From positions 3,658,001-3,722,000 of the forward strand of contig NZ_AP025144.1 in NCBI RefSeq assembly GCF_019977755.1: a stretch of 64,000 nt of DNA, given 5' to 3'. Source of the stretch: Vibrio penaeicida. Its GTDB lineage: Bacteria > Pseudomonadota > Gammaproteobacteria > Enterobacterales > Vibrionaceae. Below, in pieces: positions 12,620-21,890 of this stretch (position 1 is its first letter; each line of letters begins with the position of its first letter). Under the pieces are notes generated by a model that saw nothing but the letters and a program-made list of their open reading frames with translations, was not told the origin of the DNA and did no database searches. The position numbers and the translations under genes are program-made.

Positions 12620-14330
12620 GCAAATCCCTCTTAGAGATGAAGACTTCTTCGATAATGCCCGCACGAATTGTGAAGTCACCGAAGCACTCGCCTTCGTTAC
12701 GCTCATTCGCCCAGCGTTCAACCAAGTGGTCGATCTCTTCTAGGATTTGAGCATCTGTGATGTTCTCTTTATACATCTTAGGAATACGAGTACCTGCGCG
12801 GTTCCCTCCTAAGTGTAAGTTATATCGACCAGGTGCCTTACCGACTAAGCCAATTTCAGCCAACATTGCACGACCACATCCATTAGGACAACCAGTTATG
12901 CGCAAGATGATGTTCTCATCTTCAGGTAACCCGTGCTTTTCAAGGATACCTTCAACGTCCGTAACAAACTCTGGTAAGAAGCGCTCCGCTTCTGCCATTG
13001 CAAGTGGACAAGTAGGAAACGCCACACATGCCATCGAGTTTTTGCGCTGTTCGCTCACGCTGTCATCCATCAAGCCGTGTTCACGCGCAATCTTTTCGAT
13101 TTTCGCTTTTTGGCTTTTTGGCACACCTGCAACGATGAGGTTCTGATTCGCTGTCATGCGGAAATCACCTTTGTGGATTTTCGCGATTTCAGCTACACCT
13201 GTTTTCAGAGGTTTTCCTGGGTAATCCAGCAGACGACCGTTTTCAATGAAAAGCGCTAAATGGTGTTTTCCATCGATGCCTTCCGCCCAACCAATGCGGT
13301 CACCACGATAAGTCAGCTCGTAAGGACGGCTATCTTCAAACTTTACTTCAGCTCGTCTTTCAACTTCTGCTCTAAATACATCAGAACCTACTCGGTCTAA
13401 GGTGTATTTTGTTTTAGCGTTCTTACGGTTTGAACGGTTACCCCAGTCGCGCTGAGTGGTTACCACGGCTGCTGCAACGTCTAGCGTTTTTTCTAGTGGA
13501 ATAAAACCAAAGTCATCCGCGCGACGTGCGTAAGTCGATGTATCACCATGCGTCATGGCAAGACCGCCACCCACTAGAACGTTAAAACCAACTAGCTTGC
13601 CTTCTTCTGCAATTGCAACAAAGTTCAAGTCATTAGCATGGACGTCGACGTCATTCTGAGGTGGAATCACAACCGTAGTTTTAAACTTACGTGGTAGATA
13701 GTTACTACCTAGAATCGGCTCTTCATCTGTGGTTTCTACTTTTTCACCATCTAACCAAATCTCTGCATAAGCACGCGTCTTTGGAAGTAAGTGTTCACTG
13801 ATTTTCGCCGCCCACTCATAAGCTTCTTGATGAAACTGTGATTCGATTGGGTTGGTTGTACAAAGTACGTTTCGGTTAACATCACCCGCTGTTGCAATTG
13901 AGTCAATACCAATGCTGTTCAGCGTTTGGTGCATCAATTTAATATTTGGCTTAAGTACACCGTGGAACTGGAATGTTTGACGAGTCGTTAAACGGATACT
14001 TCCATAGGACGTATGTTCATCAGCAAACTTGTCGATAGCTAGCCATTGCTCTGGCTTAATAATCCCACCAGGCATACGTGCACGTAACATTACATTGTGC
14101 AGTGGCTCAAGCTTTTGCTTTGCACGCTCAGCTCGAATATCGCGATCATCCTGTTGGTACATACCGTGGAAACGGATCAACTGGAAATTATCTGCGGTAA
14201 ACCCACCAGTGATACGATCTTGTAAATTTTCAGTGATCGTACCGCGTAGGAAATTGCTTTCTCTTTTTAGACGCTCATTATCGGAAAGTGGACCGAGCAC
14301 TTCGCCTAGTACTTCTTGCTTATCACTCAT
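12612..14330 (-). CDS. cysI: Sulfite reductase hemoprotein beta subunit
   Basis: Carries siroheme and a 4Fe-4S cluster and reduces sulfite to sulfide with electrons from CysJ. 572 residues, close to the usual 570. The four cluster cysteines sit in [15 protein letters not shown] and TGCPNGCGR. Two ferredoxin-like sulfite/nitrite reductase repeats precede them. Its ATG overlaps the cysJ stop by one base (TAATG), so translation is coupled. Confidence 0.98.
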   Translation of the reverse strand: MSDKQEVLGEVLGPLSDNERLKRESNFLRGTITENLQDRITGGFTADNFQLIRFHGMYQQDDRDIRAERAKQKLEPLHNVMLRARMPGGIIKPEQWLAIDKFADEHTSYGSIRLTTRQTFQFHGVLKPNIKLMHQTLNSIGIDSIATAGDVNRNVLCTTNPIESQFHQEAYEWAAKISEHLLPKTRAYAEIWLDGEKVETTDEEPILGSNYLPRKFKTTVVIPPQNDVDVHANDLNFVAIAEEGKLVGFNVLVGGGLAMTHGDTSTYARRADDFGFIPLEKTLDVAAAVVTTQRDWGNRSNRKNAKTKYTLDRVGSDVFRAEVERRAEVKFEDSRPYELTYRGDRIGWAEGIDGKHHLALFIENGRLLDYPGKPLKTGVAEIAKIHKGDFRMTANQNLIVAGVPKSQKAKIEKIAREHGLMDDSVSEQRKNSMACVAFPTCPLAMAEAERFLPEFVTDVEGILEKHGLPEDENIILRITGCPNGCGRAMLAEIGLVGKAPGRYNLHLGGNRAGTRIPKMYKENITDAQILEEIDHLVERWANERNEGECFGDFTIRAGIIEEVFISKRDLHA

Positions 14331-16153
14331 TAGTACACATCCCTTTGGTAACGTTTTGCTTTACGCAGGTCGTTAATGAATTCTTCTGCTTTCTCTTGGC
14401 TTAAACCGCCATGCTCTTTTGCAACAGAGACCAATGCATCATTGACATCTTTCGCCATGCGAGTGGCATCGCCACACACGTAGATATAGGCGCCATCTTG
14501 AATCCACTGCCACATTTGCTCTGCGTGCTCAAGAATTCGATGCTGAACATATACTTTTTCTTGTTGATCACGGCTAAATGCGACATCTAACTGAGTCAAC
14601 AAACCAGACTTGAGGTATTTCTGCCATTCCACCTGATACAAGAAATCTTGAGTGAAAGTACGGTCACCAAACAACAACCAGTTCTTACCTTCTGCATCGC
14701 GGTTATCACGCTCTTGGACGAAGCTACGGAAAGGTGCGATACCAGTACCAGGGCCAATCATGATCACTGGCGTGTTGTCGTCTTGTGGCAATTTGAAGTT
14801 ATTATTGTTTTCAATAAACACCTTAACTTCACCGCCTTCTTCTAATCGATGAGATAAGAAGCTAGATGCACCACCATAGCGAGTCTCTTCACCTACGCCG
14901 TATTCCACAACACCTACCGTTAAATGAACTTCTTCATCAACTTCGCTTTGCGCAGATGCAATCGAATATAAGCGAGGCGTTAGACGACGTAGTATTCCTA
15001 CTAACTCTTCTGCTGATAGCTTAGTTTTCTTCTCTCCAAGCACATCAATAACTTGAGTATTACCCGCGTATTCACGTAACTTGTCTTTGTCCGCAACCAG
15101 TTTCTCTAGCTTTTTACTGCCAGAAAGTTCTGCAAACTTAGTCACCAATTGAGGGTTAGACGTCGTCACTTCGTATTTGCTTATCAACGCAGTACGAATA
15201 GAAAGACTTTCACCATCAACTTCAATCGTTTCGATACCCGACAAACCAACCTTCGCTAAAATAGCATCGACTAACTCAGCGCTGTTTTCATACCAAACAC
15301 CTAACGCATCGCCAGGCTGATAGGTAATACCCGACTCATCTAAATCAATTTCGATATGACGAACATCTTTGCCAGAATCACGACCCGTAATCTTCTGGCT
15401 AGTCAGAAGTGTTGCGGTATACGGCTTTTGCTTAGTGTACTGGCTGTGAGCAGCAGCAGGCTGACCGCCAGCATGAAGCTGAACCACTTCAGCTTCGTTC
15501 CCAGCAGAAAGCATATTTTTGGCTTTTTCAAGAGCCGCTTTACGCCACTCTGCTGCAGGCGCTTCATAGTCAACATCACAATCAAGGCGATCAATAAATG
15601 ATGTCGCACCTAGCTTAGACAGGTACTCATCGAAATCTTTTGCCGTTTGGCAGAAAAACTCGTAGCTCGAATCACCCAAACCAATCACTGCGTATTGCAA
15701 GTTCGGTAATTTCGGTGCTTTCTTAGATTGTAGGAACTCATGAAGCTCCATAGCATTATCTGGTGCTTCACCTTCACCGTTTGTAGAGGCCACCACGATA
15801 ACGTGGGTTTCTTTCGCCAAGTTCTTACCTTTGTAATCACTCGCGTCGAATAGCTCTACTGCAATTCCTTCTGCTTGCGCTTCTTCTTTCAGCGCTTCTG
15901 CAACGCCTTTCGCGTTACCCGTTTGTGAGGCGAAGATGATGCTCAGTTTGCCGGCTGGTTTTGCGGCTACTGCGGCGGCAGCCTGATTAATAGGCGCGGC
16001 AGCACCAGCTGGTTGATTTTGACTTATACCCCAAAAATAACCACTCACCCACGCTAGCTGCTGTGGGGACAATTCAGAAATAGCTTGTTGTAATTGACCT
16101 ATTTGCTGATCGTTAAGTGGGCTTGCGAGGGCGGAAAGTTCCTTAAGTAACAT
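14330..16153 (-). CDS. cysJ: Sulfite reductase flavoprotein alpha subunit
   Basis: Moves electrons from NADPH through FAD and FMN to CysI. The 607 residues run: a short helical N-terminus with an Ala-rich linker, a flavodoxin-type FMN domain ([15 protein letters not shown] at about 75-89), an FAD domain with RLYSIAS, and an NADPH domain with [10 protein letters not shown], ending in KRYQRDVY. This is the standard architecture and length. It is first of cysJIH. A CysB site was not identified in the 120 bases upstream. Confidence 0.98.
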   Translation of the reverse strand: MLLKELSALASPLNDQQIGQLQQAISELSPQQLAWVSGYFWGISQNQPAGAAAPINQAAAAVAAKPAGKLSIIFASQTGNAKGVAEALKEEAQAEGIAVELFDASDYKGKNLAKETHVIVVASTNGEGEAPDNAMELHEFLQSKKAPKLPNLQYAVIGLGDSSYEFFCQTAKDFDEYLSKLGATSFIDRLDCDVDYEAPAAEWRKAALEKAKNMLSAGNEAEVVQLHAGGQPAAAHSQYTKQKPYTATLLTSQKITGRDSGKDVRHIEIDLDESGITYQPGDALGVWYENSAELVDAILAKVGLSGIETIEVDGESLSIRTALISKYEVTTSNPQLVTKFAELSGSKKLEKLVADKDKLREYAGNTQVIDVLGEKKTKLSAEELVGILRRLTPRLYSIASAQSEVDEEVHLTVGVVEYGVGEETRYGGASSFLSHRLEEGGEVKVFIENNNNFKLPQDDNTPVIMIGPGTGIAPFRSFVQERDNRDAEGKNWLLFGDRTFTQDFLYQVEWQKYLKSGLLTQLDVAFSRDQQEKVYVQHRILEHAEQMWQWIQDGAYIYVCGDATRMAKDVNDALVSVAKEHGGLSQEKAEEFINDLRKAKRYQRDVY

Positions 16154-16273
16154 GTCACGACATCCCTATTCATTGCGTGATGATAGATTAACCACTCCCC
16201 TTAATAATAAAAAAGAATAGATGAGCATGTTTTATAACTTTTTGGAAGTAAGAAAGGATGTGAACGGGTGGAA

Positions 16274-16504
16274 TCAGTACTCTTCAATGCGAACTTGTCG
16301 AAATCCAACCGCTAGCGCAGATTTAGATGCCTTATCTAAGTCTATGTAATGACACTCTTCACCGTGTGAATCGGTAAGAAGAATAAAGCCGCCTCGCGTA
16401 TGGCGAAACTCCACAATCCAAGTTCCTTCTTGGATAGAAGGTTCGATGATTGCCTCAATGAGTTGATTATCTTGATACAGGCTTCGCAGTTCAGAAATCG
16501 TCAT
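16274..16504 (-). CDS. Small conserved protein of unknown function
   Basis: 76 residues from the start MTISELRSLYQ. It looks like a small mixed alpha/beta domain (EGTWIVEFRHTRGGFILLTDS, then DLDKASKSALAVGFRQVRI). Longer in-frame starts at 16530 and 16606 would add a hydrophobic, less protein-like leader, and none has a clear ribosome site. The gene is 120 bases upstream of cysJ in the same direction, but whether it belongs to the operon is unclear. I do not recognise a family. Confidence 0.6.
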   Translation of the reverse strand: MTISELRSLYQDNQLIEAIIEPSIQEGTWIVEFRHTRGGFILLTDSHGEECHYIDLDKASKSALAVGFRQVRIEEY

Positions 16505-16586
16505 GGGTCGTTCCGTGCTAACAAGCATGTTAATAAGAATGACGCAAAATACGCACTTTGCAAATAGATTGTTAACACAAATAACA

Positions 16587-16620
16587 AAAAGGCATATTGA
16601 TATCATTCAATATGCCTTTT
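16587..16620 (-). terminator. Terminator after the outer-membrane barrel gene
   Basis: Inverted repeat AAAAGGCATATTGA...TCAATATGCCTTTT with a T-rich tail on the minus strand. Confidence 0.75.
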
Positions 16621-16650
16621 CTAATTTAAGGGAAAATAGAGGTAGAATGT

Positions 16651-17316
16651 TTAAAATCCCGCTTCGACTCCGACAAATGCACCATGTGTTAGATACATAT
16701 CACTCGGTCCTGAAAACATGTTAAAGCGGTAATCCATCACGCGATATCCAGCTCGAATAGCCACGTCAACTTTTTCGAAATCAAAACGATAGCGCATACC
16801 CGCAGTGACATCGGCAGTTTTATCCCCATCACTATTACCAAAATCAAACTCACCAATTACATCAAAGTTTGTTTCAGGAATAGTAATCGCCGCGTTGGCA
16901 TACCAGCTAAAAAGAACTTTATTGAAGTCCTGCGTTGGATCAACAGGGTTTGAGTAGACACCATTCGCGTATTGGGAAACCGTAAGACCGGCATCAAAAT
17001 GCAAAAGATCGTGCTCAATCAGATCGTAGTAGAAAGTAAAATCCGTTTTATTGAATTTGATATAGCTCATTTCTACTGGGCTAAAGCGAATTCTAAAATT
17101 TGGCACATAGGCAATATTGTGCTCTAGCGCTAACGAGCCTGTGAACTTGGTTTCTCTGTCACTATTTAAAATAGTTTCGGCATCATGCTTATAAGCCGTT
17201 TTTGCCGACCACGCATCGCCAGATACTTTCACGGAAAAGTCCGTTTCCGCGTAAGAAGAAAACGTACACATTAATAAAGAAGAAGAGAACAAAGCCGCAC
17301 AAACGCGATTTTTCAT
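16651..17316 (-). CDS. Outer-membrane beta-barrel protein (TIGR04219-like)
   Basis: 221 residues from MKNRVCAALFSSSL. A signal peptide (SSLLMCTFSSYAET, cleavage after SYA) is followed by alternating polar and hydrophobic strands and a terminal phenylalanine (GVEAGF), as in small barrels folded by BamA. Family assignment to the TIGR04219 small barrels is from overall pattern. I chose the internal Met because it gives a normal signal peptide and follows GGAAGG; the longer start (MGLPSM) adds five residues. Cargo is unknown. Confidence 0.8.
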   Translation of the reverse strand: MKNRVCAALFSSSLLMCTFSSYAETDFSVKVSGDAWSAKTAYKHDAETILNSDRETKFTGSLALEHNIAYVPNFRIRFSPVEMSYIKFNKTDFTFYYDLIEHDLLHFDAGLTVSQYANGVYSNPVDPTQDFNKVLFSWYANAAITIPETNFDVIGEFDFGNSDGDKTADVTAGMRYRFDFEKVDVAIRAGYRVMDYRFNMFSGPSDMYLTHGAFVGVEAGF

Positions 17317-17409
17317 GGAAGGAAGCCCCACCCGTCAATTATGAACACATGGGGATACTATCATAATTGCCCTGTACGAAAAGACATCTCATTCAGGGCT
17401 GACTCAATT

Positions 17410-17619
17410 TTAACGCGGGCAGTACACTTTGTTACGAAAGAACCACCAAGCAATTGCCAATACAATCAACCAAGGTAATAACTTAAATACCATACCCATC
17501 ATTCCGAACACTAACATGACTGCGAAAGCCACGGCACCCGCTGCGAAAATCGACACTAGGGTGACGCCAGTAAAAAACAACACACCCAGAAATACCAACA
17601 CAAATAGCAGTTCAATCAT
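17410..17619 (-). CDS. pspG: Phage shock protein G (envelope stress)
   Basis: 69 residues, two or three hydrophobic segments (LLFVLVFLGVLFFTGVTLV and LPWLIVLAIAWWFF), matching the inner-membrane PspG, which is part of the PspF-controlled envelope stress response. The start MIELLFV follows AAAAGGGG and aligns with E. coli MLELLFV; an upstream in-frame Met is less likely. It sits next to dusA, as in E. coli, but a hairpin separates the two. Confidence 0.88.
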   Translation of the reverse strand: MIELLFVLVFLGVLFFTGVTLVSIFAAGAVAFAVMLVFGMMGMVFKLLPWLIVLAIAWWFFRNKVYCPR

Positions 17620-17664
17620 TGTTTGCCCCTTTTGTATTTTTACTTTCAACTATATAGCTGAGTT

Positions 17665-17684
17665 ATTGCAGGAAGCAGACCAAC
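17665..17684 (-). promoter_or_regulatory. Candidate sigma-54 promoter for pspG
   Basis: The minus strand reads TTGGTCTGCTTCCTGCAATA: GG and GC spaced by exactly 10 bases, within TGG...TGCA as in the -24/-12 consensus. It lies about 45 bases upstream of the pspG start. PspG genes are known PspF/sigma-54 targets. Confidence 0.6.
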
Positions 17685-17730
17685 TTTTGAAAATACTACT
17701 TTTTCCTTTTATAACAAATAAATACAACAA

Positions 17731-17754
17731 AGCCTTGAATACTAATTCAAGGCT
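17731..17754 (-). terminator. Terminator after dusA
   Basis: Inverted repeat AGCCTTGAAT...ATTCAAGGCT, 45 bases after the dusA stop and upstream of the pspG promoter. The T tract is imperfect (TTGTTGT). Confidence 0.6.
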
Positions 17755-17798
17755 TCATATTTCTATTCATGGTCAATTTAGCTAACAGGTGGCGATTT

Positions 17799-18806
17799 TT
17801 ACACACCCAATTCAGCAGGGATTTTAGCTAACGCTGTTTCGACAACTTCTAGCCCAGCCCCTTTCTTGTGAGCGTTTTCACTGATGTAGCGACGCCACTG
17901 TCGAGCACCCGGCATACTTTGGAATAATCCGAGCATATGACGCGTCATATGACCTAGATACGCGCCATTCGATAGCTCTTTCTCTATGTAGGGGTACATT
18001 TCGCGCACAATATCAGAGCGTTTCTTCACTGGCTTTTCAGAACCAAACAACTCTTGATCAACAAAAGCCAGCAAGTACGGGCTTTGATAGGCTTCACGAC
18101 CGATCATTACACCGTCGAGATACTGCAAATGTTCTTTCGCTTCGTCCAGAGTTTTGATTCCGCCATTCACCGCAATATTCAGATGTGAAAAATCTTTTTT
18201 AAGTTGGTAAGCGCGAGGATAATCCAAAGGAGGAATTTCGCGATTTTCTTTTGGGCTTAATCCACTCAACCACGCTTTACGGGCATGTATGGTGAATTGC
18301 TCACAACCACCCTTCTCAGAAACCGTAGAAACAAAGTCCGTGAGGAATTCATAAGAGTCTTGGTCATCAATACCGATACGTGTTTTTACCGTAACAGGTA
18401 CATCAACCACTTCACGCATGGCAGCAACACATTCCGCCACCAAGTTTGGTTCTCCCATCAAGCACGCACCAAAACGACCATTTTGAACACGATCCGATGG
18501 ACAACCAACGTTTAAGTTAATCTCATCGTAGCCGCGCTCTTGAGCGAGCTTCGCACACGTTGCAAGATCTGCCGGATTAGAACCACCCAGCTGCAATGCA
18601 ACAGGGTGTTCCTCTTCACTGTACGCCAAAAAATCACCCTTACCATGAATGATCGCGCCCGTTGTCACCATCTCGGTATATAGAAGTGCGTTATCCGACA
18701 TTAAGCGGTGGAAGTAACGACAGTGTCTATCTGTCCAATCGAGCATCGGGGCAACGGAAAAACGGTTATTTTTAAAATTATTTATTTTATCTTTCAAAAT
18801 CAACAT
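17799..18806 (-). CDS. dusA: tRNA-dihydrouridine(20/20a) synthase, with element-supplied start
   Basis: An FMN-dependent reductase that makes dihydrouridine at positions 20/20a of tRNA. 335 residues: a TIM barrel with [34 protein letters not shown] (active-site Cys in GACL), [16 protein letters not shown] and NGGI, then a helical C-terminal domain. Residues 1-15 ([15 protein letters not shown]) and the upstream DNA come from the integrated element. The stranded older start lies at 37017-37091. The enzyme body is intact, so function is probably kept under a new promoter. This is the known outcome of dusA-targeting integrases. Confidence 0.97.
   Translation of the reverse strand: MLILKDKINNFKNNRFSVAPMLDWTDRHCRYFHRLMSDNALLYTEMVTTGAIIHGKGDFLAYSEEEHPVALQLGGSNPADLATCAKLAQERGYDEINLNVGCPSDRVQNGRFGACLMGEPNLVAECVAAMREVVDVPVTVKTRIGIDDQDSYEFLTDFVSTVSEKGGCEQFTIHARKAWLSGLSPKENREIPPLDYPRAYQLKKDFSHLNIAVNGGIKTLDEAKEHLQYLDGVMIGREAYQSPYLLAFVDQELFGSEKPVKKRSDIVREMYPYIEKELSNGAYLGHMTRHMLGLFQSMPGARQWRRYISENAHKKGAGLEVVETALAKIPAELGV
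18729..18764. repeat. Left attachment site of the dusA element
   Basis: ATCTGTCCAATCGAGCAT (18729-18746) matches 17 of 18 bases at 37017-37034, and similarity continues with four mismatches to 18764. The core lies in the dusA codons for MLDWTD. To its right begins AT-rich element DNA. Confidence 0.85.
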
Positions 18807-18868
18807 CTTAAATATGTAAATTTGAGATTCATTAACATCTCAAATTGTAAAATATGGGCTATTTTGGT

Positions 18869-18906
18869 ACATTTTGACCACTTGGTGATCCCACAGGTGA
18901 TCCCAT
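18869..18906. repeat. Left subterminal 38-bp repeat of the element
   Basis: A 38-base sequence with two GTGATCCCA boxes about 12 bases apart. It repeats at 36929-36966 in the same orientation with 32 of 38 matches. The position between att core and integrase suggests arm-type binding sites for the integrase or its accessory factor. Confidence 0.6.
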
Positions 18907-18933
18907 AACAGCATTCGATACACAGGATTATAC

Positions 18934-20094
18934 ATGGCATCAGTGATTATTGAAAAACGAGCAAATAAATCAGGCACAGTTTCATATCGAGCCAGAGTTC
19001 AGCAAATCCATCAGAAGAAGGTTGTTGACCGTATTTCAAAGACTTTCAAGACAAAGACCCTTGCAAAAAATTGGGCTGTCAAAATCCAAAAGGAGATGGA
19101 AGAGAAGTACGAAAGAGTTAGAGCTGGTGTTTATCGACCTGAAAATGAATTAATCGAAGCCACAGTTGGTGATCTCATTCGAATGTACTTGGAGCATCCT
19201 AGGCTATCAAAGGACATTGGTAGAACTAAATATTACGTTCTCAATTCACTACTTAATTACGAAATCTCAAGTATTCTCGCCAGTAACTTGAGATACAGTG
19301 ATTTGGTCAAACATTGCGAAGAACGCTACAACGAACCTACCACTCCATCACCACAAACCATATACCACGATGTTACTTACTTAAAATCAGTAATGGATAC
19401 AGCCAAAGGGGTTTTCAAAGTCAATGCAGATACTTCATATCACGATGAGGCAATTCCTGTTCTTATCAATCAGAAGTTAATCGGTAGATCGAAAGTCAGA
19501 GATCGTAGACCGACTCGTGAAGAGTTAAAGCTAATGGAAGAACGTTTAATCAAACGCTCTCAGCACCGTGCGGCAAAGATTCCTTTTGGTGATATTCTTC
19601 AAATTTCACTACTCACAGCAATGCGAGTCTCTGAAATTACTAACCTAAAATGGACTGACTTAGACCATCAAAACAAAACCATCGTCATTCGTAACAGGAA
19701 AGATCCTCGTCAAAAGCAAGGTAACGATTCTGAAATACCATTACTCGGTGGAGCTTATGAAATCATCGCTCGACAACCTAAAGATCCTGAAAACCCAAAA
19801 TTGATTTTTCCGTACAATTCGAGATCGATAACGGCTGGTTGGCAACGTGTACGTAAAGAATTAGGTATTGAAAATTTACGTTATCACGATCTTAGACGTG
19901 AAGCGGCATCAAGGCTCGCAGAAATGGGACTACCAATTAACATCGTAGCTCGTATTACTGGACATAAGAACATCAACATCTTGCACAACATCTACGCCAA
20001 GATTGATATTAAAGAGTTCGGTAGAGAAGGATACGCTAAGTACCTGAAAGAAGAGAATATACAACAGCCAGAAAGTGAAAAGCCCCAATCATAA
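18934..20094 (+). CDS. Tyrosine integrase, dusA-targeting type
   Basis: Catalyses site-specific insertion and excision of the element at dusA. 386 residues. The N-terminal arm-binding part is followed by a SAM-like core-binding domain (about 75-180) and a catalytic domain with Arg231 (LTAMRVSEITNLKW), Lys256 (RNRKDPRQK), His318/Arg321 (RYHDLRRE), His344 (TGHKN) and Tyr354 (HNIYAKI). All catalytic residues are present. The gene starts 127 bases from the dusA start and diverges from it, the usual geometry of dusA-associated integrases. AGGA lies before the ATG. It is related to the integrase at 37242. Confidence 0.96.
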   Translation: MASVIIEKRANKSGTVSYRARVQQIHQKKVVDRISKTFKTKTLAKNWAVKIQKEMEEKYERVRAGVYRPENELIEATVGDLIRMYLEHPRLSKDIGRTKYYVLNSLLNYEISSILASNLRYSDLVKHCEERYNEPTTPSPQTIYHDVTYLKSVMDTAKGVFKVNADTSYHDEAIPVLINQKLIGRSKVRDRRPTREELKLMEERLIKRSQHRAAKIPFGDILQISLLTAMRVSEITNLKWTDLDHQNKTIVIRNRKDPRQKQGNDSEIPLLGGAYEIIARQPKDPENPKLIFPYNSRSITAGWQRVRKELGIENLRYHDLRREAASRLAEMGLPINIVARITGHKNINILHNIYAKIDIKEFGREGYAKYLKEENIQQPESEKPQS

Positions 20095-20108
20095 GATTGA
20101 GGCTTCTC
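20080..20108 (+). terminator. Terminator of the integrase gene
   Basis: AAGCCCCAATC-ATAA-GATTGAGGCTT followed by CTCTCC. The stop codon lies in the loop. The T run is poor. Confidence 0.55.
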
Positions 20109-20218
20109 TCCGTAGAACGGTTGCTAATGTAGTGGCTTGAATCAGTGGTCATCTACAAGCTGATATGAATATACTAAGCAACAGCCCAAAGACTGTCAAC
20201 TAAAACCAGAAGAATCAA

Positions 20219-21130
20219 ATGCCAAATACTATCACCTACACCGCCCTAACTAATGTCCTGCCTCATCAACGACTCTCTATGTACGAGAAGGTATTTAAAA
20301 CAACTACTCCTGTAGAGCTACACGGTGCGTATATTTGGTCGGTAAAAGTTGCAGCCAGTATACATCCTCTGCTTAGTGCTCTGGAAGTAGCACTTCGAAA
20401 CTCTATCCACATCAGCGCAACGAACGCAATTAGCCCTGACTGGTACGATAAAATCAATACAAAAACCAGAAAGAGCTGGAAGGTCGGCAAGCGTGATCAG
20501 GGAAACATTAATTGGCACAAGTCTCAAATAGCAGATGTAAAAAAGAAGCTTGCCCGTAAAACACAAACACCACCCAAAGGGCTAACTATGCACGATTTAC
20601 TCGTGGCAAAGATGGACTTTGGTTTTTGGGATAATCTACTAAGAGAATGTTTTTCTATTAACGGGGATAAAAAGGCATTATGGCCCCAATGTATACCAAT
20701 GGTCTTTCCACATTTACCAAAAGGTCAAACCAACGCCACTATCCAAGTTGAAATTTCGGCTTTGCGTGAATTAAGAAATGATATCGCTCATAACTCACCG
20801 ATATGGAAGCATAAAACCGTCACAGACACACAATCAGCGATTGCTCATATCAATCGACAAATAGACAAAATCCTTGAAATCATTAACTGGCTATCTTCAG
20901 AAAAAGTCGATTGGCTTGAAGTTCATATGCTTCAATCAGAGGCAAAGCGGATCGCATCAGAGGAATACTTATTATTATGTCAGCGCAAAGATATGACTAA
21001 CCTTACGACTCCATACAGCCGCTACAAAAGAGGCTTCCGTAGCCGCCTAAAGCAACTGAAAAAAGATGAGTTTGATGTTGTAGATACGATTAATGGTGAA
21101 CTGTATATGCTAACAAAAGTGACATCATAG
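20219..21130 (+). CDS. Abi-like HEPN protein (abortive infection type)
   Basis: 303 residues. The layout matches the Abi_2 (AbiD/AbiF) group of the HEPN superfamily: LHGAYIWSVKVAASIHPLLSALEVALRNSIH in parts at about 40-70, and ALRELRNDIAHNSPIW at about 182-197, where RNDIAH is the R-X4-H signature of HEPN ribonucleases. Such proteins cleave RNA or tRNA on phage infection and cause growth arrest; here that is inference. No antitoxin partner is evident upstream. It converges with the next gene, overlapping by 6 bases. It is the first cargo gene beside the integrase. Confidence 0.8.
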   Translation: MPNTITYTALTNVLPHQRLSMYEKVFKTTTPVELHGAYIWSVKVAASIHPLLSALEVALRNSIHISATNAISPDWYDKINTKTRKSWKVGKRDQGNINWHKSQIADVKKKLARKTQTPPKGLTMHDLLVAKMDFGFWDNLLRECFSINGDKKALWPQCIPMVFPHLPKGQTNATIQVEISALRELRNDIAHNSPIWKHKTVTDTQSAIAHINRQIDKILEIINWLSSEKVDWLEVHMLQSEAKRIASEEYLLLCQRKDMTNLTTPYSRYKRGFRSRLKQLKKDEFDVVDTINGELYMLTKVTS

Positions 21131-21529
21131 ACGTTGCTTCTTGATTGTTGTTGAACCACTTTGCTGAATCTTTAGAACCAGTGCGCCTTCAAACTTATCC
21201 GCTTTTTCAGGGGCGTACTTCCTTAACTCACAAATCAGAGCTTTTAAAATGTCGTAAGTACCTAACAGCTCTGTTTGAGTAGTCGAAGTTTCAGCGACTA
21301 ACTCATCCAATGCTTCCTGTCTTCCCTCTATTCGGCTGATCAGCTTTTCAGACGGTGCAGAACCGCTTTTGATTAAATCATCACGCAGAACTATGTCTTT
21401 GCGTAGCTTGTTGCTCATAAGCTCTTTAAGCTGACCTTTGATGAAGTCAGAGTTCGCCAACTCTTGTGTTTTTTTCAGCTCATTTTTTGCTGCGGATTCC
21501 AATCGGCTTTCTTGTTTCTTTCCACTCAT
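21125..21529 (-). CDS. Unknown 134-residue helical protein
   Basis: Charged, almost wholly helical sequence with likely coiled coils (SRLESAAKNELKKTQELA, then RIEGRQEALDELVAE). No membrane segment or catalytic motif is visible. A strong site, TAGGAG, precedes the ATG. It diverges from the relaxase gene across a 360-base region with inverted repeats, so an accessory role in mobilization (a small DNA-binding protein) is conceivable, though nothing in the sequence proves it. Overlaps the Abi gene tail to tail. Confidence 0.7.
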   Translation of the reverse strand: MSGKKQESRLESAAKNELKKTQELANSDFIKGQLKELMSNKLRKDIVLRDDLIKSGSAPSEKLISRIEGRQEALDELVAETSTTQTELLGTYDILKALICELRKYAPEKADKFEGALVLKIQQSGSTTIKKQRL

Positions 21530-21784
21530 AATTTTCTCCTATCCATACTTATTGAACTACCACAAAAACAAGCAATGACAATAGGTTAGTAGTAAAAAGA
21601 TCATCAGTACCCTAATGCTAATAACAAAAGTGGTAGACAATTTTATGGCTAAAAGATGAACCCGTTTCAACCATAAAATCGCCATAACTAAAGATAAAAA
21701 CCGTAATCTATTCAGCACCTTAACCGCTTAAAATTTGCAAATCTTGATATCTGTGGACTACTAAAAGTAAGCATTAATACAACC

Positions 21785-21870
21785 AGCTTGTATCTATACC
21801 CACTTTCTCTGCTCTACGTTTGAGTAAAGTTTGTATAGATGCTGGTCAACTTTTGAAAAGTTGAGTAAAT
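21785..21870. other. Candidate transfer origin (oriT) upstream of the relaxase
   Basis: Two nested signals just before the relaxase gene: ATCTATAC (21792) with GTATAGAT (21833), and the perfect palindrome TCAACTTTTGAAAAGTTGA (21846-21864). MobV-type relaxases usually nick at inverted repeats immediately upstream of their own gene. The rest of 21530-21890 holds no gene. The exact nick site is not identifiable. A repressor operator is the alternative. Confidence 0.4.
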
Positions 21871-21890
21871 AAAAAGGAGAAAAAACAGCA

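Noticed and set aside
12620..12721. Longer N-terminus for cysH
   Set aside because: The extension lies wholly in the cysI coding region; the 8-base overlap start is the standard one and gives normal length.
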